Part shown: one piece after another, positions 12,400 through 24,583 of the stretch
Position numbering within the stretch: the stretch's first letter is position 1
Layout: each line of letters starts with the position of its first letter
NCBI GenBank assembly: GCA_037954235.1
Contig: JBBMOA010000017.1
Location: forward strand, 19,101,527-19,165,526
Direction of reading: 5' to 3'
Source: Aulostomus chinensis
Taxonomy: Eukaryota > Chordata > Actinopteri > Syngnathiformes > Aulostomidae
DNA: 64,000 nt
Notes under the pieces: generated by a model
Seen by the model: the letters and a program-made list of their open reading frames with translations, nothing else
Told to the model about the DNA's origin: nothing
The model's database searches: none
Translations under genes and position numbers: made by a program

Positions 12400-13550
12400 A
12401 GTTCTTTTAACTAAAAAGTTACAGCGAATGAGCCAGAGACTTCACCACAATAGCCAGCGATGTTTGCTCATTCTACCAATTTAACTTGACCAAGTGTTGA
12501 TGCTGAAAGCACACAGAAAACTGAGTCAACAACATTCAAATTGATTAGTTTTCATTTATCAAGTAAGAATATCCAACTTTTTCTTTTAAGTTTGGGTGCT
12601 TTCTCAAATCTACAGCACTAGTTTTTAAATTAACAAAACATGCAAGTGGTAAAGAAAAATGGAAACTAGCTAGGGTTGCTTCGAAAGAATATTTTTTCGA
12701 TGAATCATTTAAAAGTCAAAGAAGTAACCAAACTTGAAGAAATAGAAGATGGAATTGACTGGATTTGACTTTACATTTCAATTCTTGGTCTTAATTTATG
12801 CTGCTCTACCTATCTGTCGTTTCACATTATATGTTACACTTATCATTACTTTAAAACAAATGCTAACTGTTGCTTCAGCCAAACACAAATCGAACTTCCA
12901 GACGACTCCACCTCCGAGCTGTGTAAATAGGTTACTATAGCAACCACACATTCTCCCTCGCGCTCATCAGTGTGTAATGTCTATGAATAGACGACTATTT
13001 AGCGTTAGTTTGGCTCGTTAATGTTTACAACATTTCTACCAGCAAACAGAGTTTCGATATCTTTCACTATTTTCAGCAGCTTTAAACTAAACATGGAAAA
13101 TGAAAATCTAGAGCGATCGCGGCGGCCAACCTCGTAAATTTCTCTGCTCCGAAACGCCTTCCAACTTCGTGTGTCTTCGCTGACAGAACAAACAACATTT
13201 TTTCTCTCGGAAATAAAGTTAACAAGAGTTTATTTCTAACAGCAGTGCCGACGGCAGGTGTCCGGTGGTGAGGCTCAGGTCTCAGTCTTGGTCGCATTAG
13301 CACAGTCGGTGGCCAGATGCGGAAGCGCGCGCTCGGCTGACGCCTTTTTCTGATTGGATATGAAACCGGAAGTCTTTCCTCCGCTTGTCAACACAATATG
13401 GCTGGATTATGAGCGCGACACTGCCGCTGTTAGTAGGACACGTTCAAGGGGAAACGTCTGGTTGAATAGCAAGTAGGAGGATTAAAGCTTCGAGGCTGGA
13501 CTGGTTTCTGTGGTTCTGATGCCGAACCTGTCTCACACCGAGACAGAATA
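12400..13550. promoter_or_regulatory. Divergent promoter region of fam161b and coq6
   Basis: The two start codons face away from each other about 1.15 kb apart. The coq6-proximal half is CpG-rich (from about 13110) and holds an inverted CCAAT box (ATTGG, 13353-13357) next to an ETS/GABP site CCGGAAGT (13366-13373). The fam161b-proximal half holds the X-box. Transcription starts are not visible, so the extent is inferred. Confidence 0.6.
12931..12944. promoter_or_regulatory. RFX X-box palindrome upstream of fam161b
   Basis: The 14-base site GTTACTATAGCAAC fits the RFX-factor X-box consensus (GTTRCY-NN-RGYAAC) at every position and is an exact half-site palindrome. It lies about 530 bases upstream of the fam161b start codon, in the region shared with coq6. 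RFX X-boxes drive ciliary genes, which agrees with the role of FAM161 proteins. Confidence 0.7.
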
Positions 13551-16500
13551 ATGCATAAGATCACCAAGGCTACGCTGGCCCTAAACGGGGTTGGACGCTG
13601 TGTTATTGCAGAGAAACACTCGCCTGCTTTAAAAATCATCAGCCGGGGATTGGTGTGTGCAGAGCATAACAACGACGGTGGCAAGACTGAGGTCTATGAT
13701 GTTATTATATCTGGGGGAGGGATGGTTGGATCTGCTATGGCATGTTCTCTAGGTGAGTGAGATCCTCCCACCGCCTCCTGACCACATCCAGCTGTGTCAG
13801 GACGGCTATTATTAACCTGTCAAAATCAGAATGAGCACTAGTGTTTCCAAGAGCTGTCTTTAGGGAGACACAGCCATAAAACCACAATATTTTCTCCAGA
13901 ATGCACTAAAACAGCAACTTTGTGGTGGTGTAAATAAGAAAAGCATGGATATTCAAACCGGTTGACACTATAAATGCTGAAATTAAACACTCCTAGCTTT
14001 CCCTTACCCCCTACTTTAGAGACAATGTTGTGACTTCTCTGCTGTTTGGTTTACACACAATGTGCACCATTGACAGGCATGGATCCTAATTTGGAGGGTA
14101 AGAAGATTCTTCTGCTTGAGGCTGGCAACAAGAAAGTGATGGACAAGGTCCCTGTCAACTACAGCACCAGAGTCAGTTCCATCAGTCCAGGGTCTGCCAC
14201 CCTCCTCAGTGGTACTGTACACACTCATACAACCTCTTAAGGTTTTACATCCTCTTCCCTTTGGAGAGAAAACATATAAAAATTCAACATGTTGTGATTA
14301 AGCCTTGTGACAGCTGAATATTAAACGGCTGCCACCAGGTAAGCCAGGGATCAGACACTGTCCTCTCTTTAGGGCTTAGCAGGGATCACACTGTATCTGA
14401 CGACAGTTGTTCCGCTTGTGATAAAGGTCTCCTGGATATTCCTCAGACTAGTTCTTACATAATTTTCTTCATTGGGATTTTGGTACCCCGAGGAAAGCGA
14501 AACTGAAAATAAATGATATTTCAGGGCCTGTGACTCTTGGCTCATATTTTAGCATCGATCGTGTGTTGCCATTCTAATTTTTAAAGCACCTTTTAATATA
14601 AAGAGAAATTGATTGTTACTTGCTTTTATCAACTGACAAAATGAAGCCTTGTACAATAATATAGAAATATGGGTATATGATGATGCATCTTTTTATTTAT
14701 TTTGACAATATCTTTATTGGATTGCAGATACAGGACAAAGTCATTCATTGACCAAAATACAATGCACCCCCTTTTTTCCCCCCCTCAGTTTTTCAACTCA
14801 CTTGTCCCCTCACTGACCTGTCATTTATTCATACAACTGTAAAAGGGGAAAACAATAGCTCCTCTCAAAATAGTATGACAGGATAAAAAAGGAAGAAAAA
14901 AAAAAGGCCAGAGAAAGCAAATGTGACAGATCATTCTGTCGGTACTCGTGCATTAATAGTAAATGATGTATAACCTTTAGGTTATATATGTTGTTCAAGA
15001 CAAAGTTATAAAATGCTGTACATTAAAAGTATATGGTAAACCTCATAAACCCATGATTTAGAATATGAACGGATAAACACAAATATTTGTAATGGTAGTA
15101 ATAATAAATAGTTTTAGATATTTATATAAAGAGAAAGTGGTGAGGTATAAAAGAGAGTTTTAAGAAAAGATATGAAAGAAAATATTGTGGTTGTCTTCTT
15201 GACATCCAGACGCCAAAAACCTGATCACCTTTGGTCACAAAACAAGAACCAGTCGAGCTGCAACTAAAAATTCTCTCATCATCAATTAATCTGCTAATAT
15301 TTATTTTAGTTTCTAAGATATCAAGAAAATGCTTATCACAATTTCCCAGAGCCCAAACAGACATAGTCAAATTGCTTCTTTTGTGATTTCAAAAATCAAA
15401 ATCTCAAGGAATCCTAATTTTCAGTCTTCGGTGATGAATGATTTGGTGATTTATTCTCTTTCGATCAGTAAATTGTTGCAGCTCTACAAGCCCGTCTCCT
15501 TCATTAAATTTACAGGTCAAGACCATTGTGCATGAGGTTCTTATATTATCTTCAGTATAAACTTATATAAAGATTAAATTCACTGCATATTTGTGTCCTA
15601 ATTCTATTTCATGAAAAATGGGTGCACTTGAACACATTCTAATTTGCGCAGTTGAAATCATTCAGCCTCTGACACAAAAACCTAGCTTTGCAACTATTTT
15701 TTTTTTCTAACTGTTGTTGGGTGGTTTGTTTGTGTGTTTGTGCACACGCAGGTATTGGTGCATGGGATCACATCACAAAAATGAGGTGCAAACCCTATAA
15801 AAAGATGCAGGTATGTTGTTCTTAAGTTGCTTTTTCAATCTGTGTAACAATCCGTGTGCTCCCGTGTCAGAAGTTCAGAAGAGTTGCATGTCAAGACATA
15901 AAAAGTTCTGCGAAAGTCCCTCACAACTAAAATTTTTCTTCATACGTCCTTTCTAATTTACGGGCTTTCTGTATGTGTGTATATGTATTTCTGTCATCCA
16001 TCAAACGTTTCACCATACAATTAGTGGATAGAAATATCTGTGACACTCAGCTTCCACTCACTCATTCATCTTAATGAACAAGCAACACAATTCTGGCTCA
16101 TATAATCATGTATATGCTATGTAATCGTTCACATTAAAGTGGCAAACAGTGGTTTCATGTGACATGCAATTTCTTCTTTCCTCTGTGTAATTTATTCCTT
16201 TTCGGTAGCTCTGTAGAATCTCTGGCACAAGACATGCTAAAGAGTAGAATTTATTTTTAGAAAAGGTAATCTCCTGACCTACTGAGGGCGCTGGATGCCT
16301 CTCTGACCGTGCCAGCTTCATTTATTAAAGCCATGTTTTCTATGAGGGATAAATTATTGTGACGTCTTCAAATTAGTACTCATTCCCCTTGTCTTCTAAT
16401 TATGAAGATTCATGTGAACGACGTCAGGAAGATGAAAGATTAGGAGAGCGGTTGTTTGCTGCAACGTGAACCCGCTTTATGGCTCTGGGTGCAGGCTTGT

Positions 16501-19500
16501 AAGATGTGGTTGGTGTGTACCAAACCGTGGACCACAGGGTTTCTCTCTGGGCCTAAGATGTCATCATGCAGTGCCTTAGAGTGATTATGGCAGCGTACCT
16601 CTCCCATTATACCTCCATTCTGCTACCACTCTTTTTGGGTTGTTGAATCTTAGTTATATACATCTCGGTCATGGAAGTGGAAAGTATGTACTGCAGGTTT
16701 AAATAACATTCTTTCCATGCAGTAAAATACTCTCCCACCTTAAATGTCAGCTAAGAATTTACATTTCAAACTGAAGGAAAAGTCAGTTTTTGCCACTACA
16801 CCACCTTAAAATGCCCAGATTTTGCTCCATAAAGTTGTAAGGAAATGTATTGTTTCAATCACGCAAAAAAAGTAGCAACTCATTCTTACCCAAAGCTGCA
16901 TCATTTCACTCCGCGTTAAACAAAACCAAAACAATTTTTGGGCTGGTCTCTTTAAATTTTTTCTCCCAACCACTTATCACAAGTTGCAAACCCACTGTCA
17001 TTAGTGGTTTTTTGTAGGGGTATATCCCCCTACTTTATGGCAAGTTGGAAAAGTAGTGCAGCGGTGTATTACTGCTGAATGATTGGTTGTGTTGCCATAG
17101 TTACAACCCAGGAGAGGATTAACCTTGTGCAAACACTTTTTAAGCCCCTCATGTTTAACTCAAATGGTTGCAGCGCACAAGCTAAAATATCATTCTCTTT
17201 TAATCAAATATTGACTCACTCTGTAATATTCACAAACATGTAAGTTTTTTTAAATTTGTGTATCCAAGAAAATGGTTGCAAAAATGCCAAAATGTCTTTC
17301 AGTCCACCACCTCTTAGGGCTCCATTCAGATGAAATCATCCGTGGAGCCAGAGGGGAGTTGGTGACCTTCATTGCTGTGCCAACCTCCAGCAGCAGCTAA
17401 CATCTGTGATGTGTTCAGTTCAATGAAGCAGCGCATCTCTGCCCAGCTATATATAGGGCGAGGGGATACATTTAAGGGTAAACCGCTGGCGTAATGGGTC
17501 TCTCATTTAGGTTTGGGATGCCTGCTCTGATGCCCTGATCACATTCGATAAGGAGAACCTGGAGGATGAGATGGCCTACATCGTGGAGAATGACGTCATA
17601 GTGGCTGCACTCACTCGGCAGCTGGACACACTGTCTGGTGAGCAAACACACACCCTTCATGATTTAAACAGAAATCCTCACCTAGTAGCTGACGTCCTGA
17701 TTCCTGTTCCATCTGCCTAATGGCTCCGTTTATTCCATCCTGTTCCCGGGTTCAGTTTATTTGCGCTCGCTCCATTTGACTGTTTTTAAAGACATTTCCC
17801 TGCTCCATTTATGTTTTCCTGCAATTTCAATCGAAACCTCACATTTTGGGAAGTGCCAACCCCCGGCACCCCGTGAGGACACGTGAGGTGGTCCAGTGAC
17901 CTATTTAAAGCTGCCATGTGCTTGCAGCTCTGTCGCCTCTAAGTCACCAAATGCTGACAGTGTACAGTGCAGTTTTGCTGTTGACATTAGACCAAATGTT
18001 TTGAGGTTCTTCGTTCTGCTCGTGCTTGACAGTTAAAGTGGCATATTTATAAACAGCGTTCAACTTTTTTTTTTTTTAACCAAACAACGGACGCGTGGTT
18101 GCAGCACGTTTTTTGCCTCATGTGCCGTCCGCTTCTTTCTATCCCCTCGTTTTAGCAGTGGTGTTGTTAAGGCCGAAACGCGCTGCACGAAACGTCTGCT
18201 CTCCTGCCAGCTGTTTTCAATACAACCTCGCTCTCCAATCGCAAAAAGCCCATATTTAAGATTTGTGTTCAGCATCCAGTAGCCAATATGTGGATGTATC
18301 CTGTTCCAAGTCGGCATGAGCAAGCGTAGCTCAGGGTCCTTTTATGTTTGGCATGACCAGCTGCTTATATTTTAGGAAGAGGAGCAGGTTTAGAGCAGCA
18401 TCTAACAAGCTGGCAGCATGTGCAAAGTGTGGCCTAGTGTGCTTGTAGATAAACACTATTAGTGCAGTGCGGCAGGCCAAAACCATTAAGACGACCTGTC
18501 AAATGTGGACTTCAGCAGCTCCCATGTGCCAGGGAGGAAAACCAGTGGTGTTTTATGAGGCAGTTTAAAGGTCCTCTACTGGCTGCAGGCAGGCCAAGCA
18601 AAAATTAGCAAAAACACTGATTTAGTGTGACGATACATACAGGCCCAAGACTAGCGCCTTTTTGTTTTGAGAGAAACACACCAGATGCCATTGTATTTTA
18701 AGAAACATATTTTTCTCTCACTGCTGCCTTTGTAGTCAACACTTTTATGCTCTTGTTGTTTGTCAGATAACGTGCAAGTAAAGTACAGATCCAAAGTGGT
18801 GAAATACACGTGGCCTATGCCCCACCAGGCTGCAGACTCCATCCCGTGGGTTCAGGTCAGGTTGGCCAGCGGGGAAACTCTTCAAACTAAGCTGCTGGTC
18901 AGTAGTATGTCATCACCCAGGTTGTGGTGGTTCGTCTTGTTTATATTTTTCCAGTGTTTTCCTCTGTCATTTTTGTTTTTCAGATCGGTGCAGATGGACC
19001 AAACTCCATGGTGAGGCGGGAATTAGGGATACCCACAGTCAAGTGGAATTATGACCAGTCTGCTGTGGTTGCTGTGCTGCATTTATCAGAGGTACAGAGC
19101 GAATTGCTTTCAAAGCTGTGGCGATACAACTGTAAAATATTGCCTTTCACAGTAGCGTACTCAAAATGGCCCGTCATGTTATCAGAATTTAATCCAGTTT
19201 ATCTGATAACTCTTAGAAAGTCTAGAAGAGCTGCACAATTAAATGATTCATGCATTTTCTCGTCCGGGATGGTTCTAACCTGCAGGGGCCAACTTGGCCA
19301 GCATGTACATGTGCACGCATCCTCTCTGCAGCTCAGGAATGTTGCCACGCATATAAACTCCGCATACTGTGAAACGCAGAGAGACTTACGTGGCAAAAGG
19401 ACTTGTTTGATAAGGGTTTGAATGTAAGGAATGTTTTTTTGACATGAAAATATGATGCACTATAGCTTTAATTTGTGTGTGTCAGTTTTCAGTCACTTTA

Positions 19501-22390
19501 TTCCCAGTGGACACCTGCAGGCTCTTGATGTGCACGGCTTGCTTATTTAGCTGGGTTGATTATAGATCAAGGTGCACTCGCAGCAGGATGAATGATGGTA
19601 GGAGGGAGTGAGCGGTGTGTGTATTTGTAGCAAAAATCAATAAACAGCTTGATGATGCACCATGTGGATTGAAAATAACGTAACTCAAAACTTTTGTTTG
19701 TTCTCAAAAACCTAAAGGCGGTTGAAAACAATTTCGTCCCGAGGTCCCACACCTTTGATGGTCGTTTTGACTGAACTGCGAGGCTTTGTAGTTAAACAAA
19801 AGAGCTCCTACAGGGTTCTTTGCAGCATGTCTTTTCCGTTGTATTTATAATTTTACGCTGACATGTTGAAGGAAGGCCCATTGTTTGTGACTCCTTGAAG
19901 TGGTTTTATCTTGAGAGTACGCTGTCTACTGCTGTGCACATAATTTCAGTATTTGATTCATGTGTTTGACAGCCAACGGAGAACAATGTTGCATGGCAGA
20001 GGTTCCTCCCAACGGGGCCCATCGCAATGTTACCGGTAATTATCAACATGATCTACCTGTTTATCTTGATATATCAGTGTGTATGATGAGGCCGTGCTCT
20101 GTCCCGCAGCTGTCAGACACTGAGAGCTCTCTGGTGTGGTCGACCAGCCATCGGCTCGCCGAGGAACTGCTGGACCTGGACGAAGAGAGTTTTGTCGATG
20201 CCATCAACTCGGCCTTTGTAAGTGATGATTTAACCACTGAAGTGCTGATGCTGTATTTACAGTCAGATTCCACATCTGTCAGTTAGATGTTGCAACATTT
20301 TTGTGTTTGTGTGCAGCGTTCTGTAAGCGGTATGGGTTCCCCGAGGACAGATGACTCACGCGTTGAGCTGTTTTCAGAGATTTAAACAAACACTAGGGTC
20401 ATTGTTTTGCCCAGACTGGATACAATACTAATATGTCCCTGCAGGAGTGATGCACCTATCTGTTTTTTGTGTTTAGAGAAACTCCTTTTTCCCAAGCTGG
20501 CTATTTTTACAGCCTGCTGATGGACGGGGTCACCACGGTTGAGTCACGTTTGGTTTCAGGCCTGGTTTGCTAATTAAACCTGTGGTCGACCATTACTGCA
20601 TGGAATGTTTTTCAAACAGAGCTAATTCAACTGCATAGCCTGGCCGGCATCTTCTTTTAATTAGCCCAACTCCCGAGGCCCTGCCAAACCCGTTAGTTAG
20701 GGAGGGGAAGAAAAGCACTTTCGCTGGCCTGGAGTTCAGCTTTGCTCCAATGTCTGCTAATTTCTTTGTCTACACAAAACGTCTGTTTTCTCTCTCTTCT
20801 GGACGTTTTTCTCCCTCCTTGAATCTGTCCTCTTGTCTGTGTGTCCGTGCACCAACAGTGGAGTCATGAGAACCAGTCCGAGCTGATCGAGACAGCAGGC
20901 TCGCTCTTCCGCAAAGCCCTCTCAGTCATCATGCCGTCTGCAGGTTCACCTCGACAGCTGCCTCCAAGTGTGGCAGGCATTGGCCCAAAGACCAGGGTCA
21001 TGTTCCCCCTGGGCATGGGTCACGCATCAGAGTACATCAGGCACAGAGTGGCCCTCATTGGGTAAGAAATCAATGCCGTAGTCTTCACATTGAAGATGGA
21101 GAAAGTCAGATTGAGATATAAATTTTTTATATTACCAGTGCCTTGACTTCATGTGTACTGCACTGATACTCTGACATTGTGATGTACATAAAATAACACA
21201 CTGTTCTGTGTGTTGAATGTATTTAGACAGACAGAATATGTTTGTCTTTCCAGGGACGCAGCCCATCGTGTCCATCCTCTGGCTGGTCAGGGAGCCAACC
21301 TGGGCTTTGGGGATGTGGCTTGCCTCACACAGCTCCTGAGCCAGGCAGCCTTTAACGGGAAGGACCTGGGTCAGTGAGAACTTTAAACAGACACAAGCAC
21401 AGCAACCATGGCACAGTGGTTTCCCCTAAGCTCTTTTCCATAGCCCCATCTCCGGTAGCATTTATTGGATGTTTTTCTGTCCATTCTGCCAACAATTATA
21501 TGTTGCTTTTTTCATAAAAATGACAATCCTGTCATGTGATATGTTGTTTGTTTTTTTCCTTCACTTGAATGTCCTGGAGTTAAAATCGCATCAGTGAAGA
21601 GAACACATGAACAGAACTCGAAAACATGTTCTGAGTCTTTTAACTTTCAGTGTTTGTTTGTGCAGGAGCAACAAAGCACCTTTTAGAATATGAAACTGAC
21701 CGCCAGCGGCACAATTTACCAATGATGGCTGCCATCGACCTCATGAAACGCCTCTATTCCACTAATGCGGCTCCTGTGGTTCTCCTACGCACCTTCGGCC
21801 TGCAGGCCACCAACATGCTCCCAGCGCTAAAAGTAAGCTCCCTCTCTGCTAGGTTGTACCTCCACATATATTCCACTGCACATCCCAGTGAACCTGACCA
21901 GCACTGATAATACCAACCACCTGTCACATCTAAGCTCCGCCTCCACCCTCTTTTCTGATTACACAGAGCTTTACTTTAGCGGTGTCTATAATTTCCAGGG
22001 TTCTGAACCTACTACTATGGCATCTAAGTTTAGCCCCAAATTTAGTGTTACCAAAAGTGTGTGGGTGGGGTGCTGGGCTGGCACTGGGGCAGCGGACAGC
22101 GGTGTTGGCTTGTGTTTTCACACCCCTTTTATTACCGACCACTCATGTGAAATGGCTTTATTCCCTACTAAGTGATTCAGACCAACACGACTAGTTGTAA
22201 AGGCATCTCACTACGATGGGAGTGCATGTTTTTTTTTCCGTATGAAATGTTGTGATTTCACTGGTTTACAGGTCTTGTACTGAGGTTGCTTGCTTGTCAC
22301 AGGTTTGTAAGAGTGACTCAAAGGTTGCACGGTTGTTCAGTGTCTCCTTTGCTTCTGCAGGAGCAGATCATGACATTTGCCAGCAAGTGA
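13551..22390 (+). CDS. coq6: Ubiquinone biosynthesis flavin monooxygenase COQ6, 482 aa, twelve exons
   Basis: FAD-dependent monooxygenase that hydroxylates the ring in coenzyme Q synthesis on the matrix face of the inner mitochondrial membrane, within the COQ complex. Exons: 13551-13752, 14077-14211, 15752-15810, 17511-17637, 18767-18897, 18984-19091, 19973-20035, 20110-20217, 20859-21061, 21254-21369, 21666-21832 and 22361-22390; all phases agree. The N-terminal 45-50 residues are a basic, serine/alanine-rich mitochondrial targeting segment. The FAD motif follows (VIISGGGMVGSAMA). RVSSISPGSATLL and WNYDQSAVVA are highly conserved. The second FAD/NADPH motif is GDAAHRVHPLAGQGANLGFG, and the C-terminus is QIMTFASK. 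Slightly longer than human COQ6 (468 aa) because of the leader. Very sure. Confidence 0.97.
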
Positions 22391-22474
22391 GGTGTTTGTC
22401 GCGCAGCGGTGGATCTCCAGCGATTAGAAGCAAGTCAGCCTGTAAAAATTGTGACTGTCCCAAAAACCTAAATT

Positions 22475-22480
22475 AATAAA
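22475..22480 (+). terminator. Polyadenylation signal of coq6
   Basis: AATAAA 85 bases after the coq6 stop codon, giving a very short 3' UTR. Confidence 0.8.
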
Positions 22481-22569
22481 GTTTATTTTGATCTTTATGA
22501 TGTTTCTTCCTTGCTAAATAATAAACCAGATTTTACATACAGTGCAGACACATAATATTACGATTAGAT

Positions 22570-23010
22570 AATTTGAATAGCACCTTTCAAGATGAGATGT
22601 CATCAAGTGCTTCAAAAAAGGAAAGGAAAAAAGAGACGAAAACCAACGATAAAACAGGACATCAAAAGTGCCGACAGATCAAGAGTTCCACGTTTTGGGA
22701 GCGAAAACCTCCAAAACACAGTCACCTCTTTGAAATAAGACTGGAACAAAGAACAGCCAACAAATCCTGATCCTACTGGTATTATGTGGCTGCAGCAACT
22801 CTTTTATGTAGGCGGGTGCTGGACCATGTAAGGTTCAAGAAACTCTGAACTGGATTCTGTAATTGATGGGAAGCCAGCGTAAAGACTTTGGGATTAATGT
22901 GACACGAGATCTTTTCCTGGATTCGGTCAGTTGTATCACAGCGGCATTTTTGAACAACTTGTAAACCATTTAGGGATGAATCGTTTAAAGAGGAACTTGC
23001 AGTAGTCATG
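22570..23010. repeat. Degenerate dispersed fish repeat between coq6 and entpd5
   Basis: The stretch includes phrases such as 'gaactggattctgtaattgatgggaagccag' (22847-22877) and 'aatgtgacacgagatcttttcctgg', which resemble the interspersed fish sequence with a 'ctggattctgaatttaacagggagccagtg' core. No reading frame survives. The class (LINE-derived or not) cannot be decided by eye. Confidence 0.5.
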
Positions 23011-23345
23011 CATGTTTAGTAATTTCCAATTCTTCTAGATTAAATGGGTCTGGAGGAGACCAGGAGTGGACTTAACAATCATGCTGGTCAAGCATAGAGA
23101 CACTTGGACAAATACCACCTGGGGCAAAAATAAGAATCTGAATAGTATCAGGACAGTTAAAACCTTTACAACTACTGCAGTTACACGTCAGCAATTTATC
23201 TGTGTTGTAAAAGAAATCCTGTTAATACTGAAATATGCGGAACTAAAAGCGCATTTGTTATCCCATGCAGGGCAACATGTAACTGTTTACATGTAGTTGG
23301 GAGGAGGGGAGGACGACGATATTCACAAAGCACATTTTTGGATGT

Positions 23346-24583
23346 TTTATTAAAACATACATAGTATAGACATTTCACTGGATTTAATTAAAACAATTTA
23401 CATACTATCAGCCATCAGGTTATTCAACTGATGAGCAAAGAGGCATTTCTGAGCAACTGTGCTGCGTACAGGTTTTGCAATTAAAAAGTTTACAATGTGT
23501 ATATACAGCAGTAGTTATGGATCATGTTGAATACTGAAGAGTATTGTGTATGTAGACTGACTTTCCATTATTTAAATATTTGTACAGTTCACGAGGGAAA
23601 AAAAAGACCAACAGAATTCAAAGTAATTCATGCTGTTGAGTAACCAGCTGCATCCCTACAAATTCAGGAGTCATGGGTTTGAAACCTTTGTACATAATTT
23701 CTGTTTACATATGTCTTTCTATATTTAAAAGCTGTAACTTAAGTTGTTAACACCATCTACCCTTGATGAGAGGTTTTTTTCGTTGCCAGTCTAAAATACA
23801 GTTCAGACTTTGGGGGCCCTGCAATTTAGCCATGCTTGATAAGGACTATTCCGCTTGAGACAAAACAAACGATAAAGGCTATAAACACAGAGGCATCAAC
23901 CTCAGTCATCTAACAGCTACACTCTGTGAGAGCGATCCCAGTCACGGTGAATTATGTACAACTCTACAGATGACATCGAAGCAACTGATCATATTGTAGC
24001 TACAATACCTGCAGTTAAAGTGTTATGTGCGATTTTGAAGAAAAGAAGCTGTCGTCTGCTTAATTTCAAAAGATGTCTAAGACTGGGGGTGGGGTGGGGG
24101 GAGTGTGTGTGTGTCCTGTCAAATAATTTATGGCTGGAATTAAGGTCTTGATTTAAGAGTATTTAGAAAGACATCAATGGTTGCACTTTCCAGTAACAGT
24201 CCACACCAGGACCACAGTGAAGCACCATGACCAGTTGCTTGGAACCACGTCTACAAGCTTGACAGGCAGGCAGGTGAGGACACATTTCAGATCAGACACC
24301 CAGAAGGAATCAACAATGTAAACAAAAATAAATTCAGCCCACCAGTTATGAGCTCAATATACAGTAGAAATAGCTGGCCTTATAAAAATATAGTGATTTC
24401 TTTCTTTTTTCAACAGTTCTCAGAGTGTTCGCAGGGTGCTGAGCTTGAGGGAATGAGGAGGGGCTTGATGGGAGCAGGTGTGTCTGTGAGGAGACGGGCT
24501 GATCGAGGGTGGATGGAGGAAGGGAAGCCCCGCAGTGACAGACTGTCCCTCTCAGTGCTGGCTGCTATGACAGCGAGCTGTCC
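23346..24583 (-). other. entpd5: Probable 3' UTR of entpd5
   Basis: Runs from the base after the entpd5 stop codon to a reverse-strand AATAAA at 23346-23351. The interval is AT-rich and without exons. It includes a G-rich stretch at 24081-24112 (on the plus strand) with several GGGG runs. coq6 and entpd5 are therefore tail to tail with about 0.9 kb between their polyadenylation signals. Confidence 0.55.

Noticed and set aside
18924..19421. 165-codon plus-strand frame in coq6
   Set aside because: It is coq6 exon 6 read through its donor at 19092 into intron; only 18984-19091 is coding.
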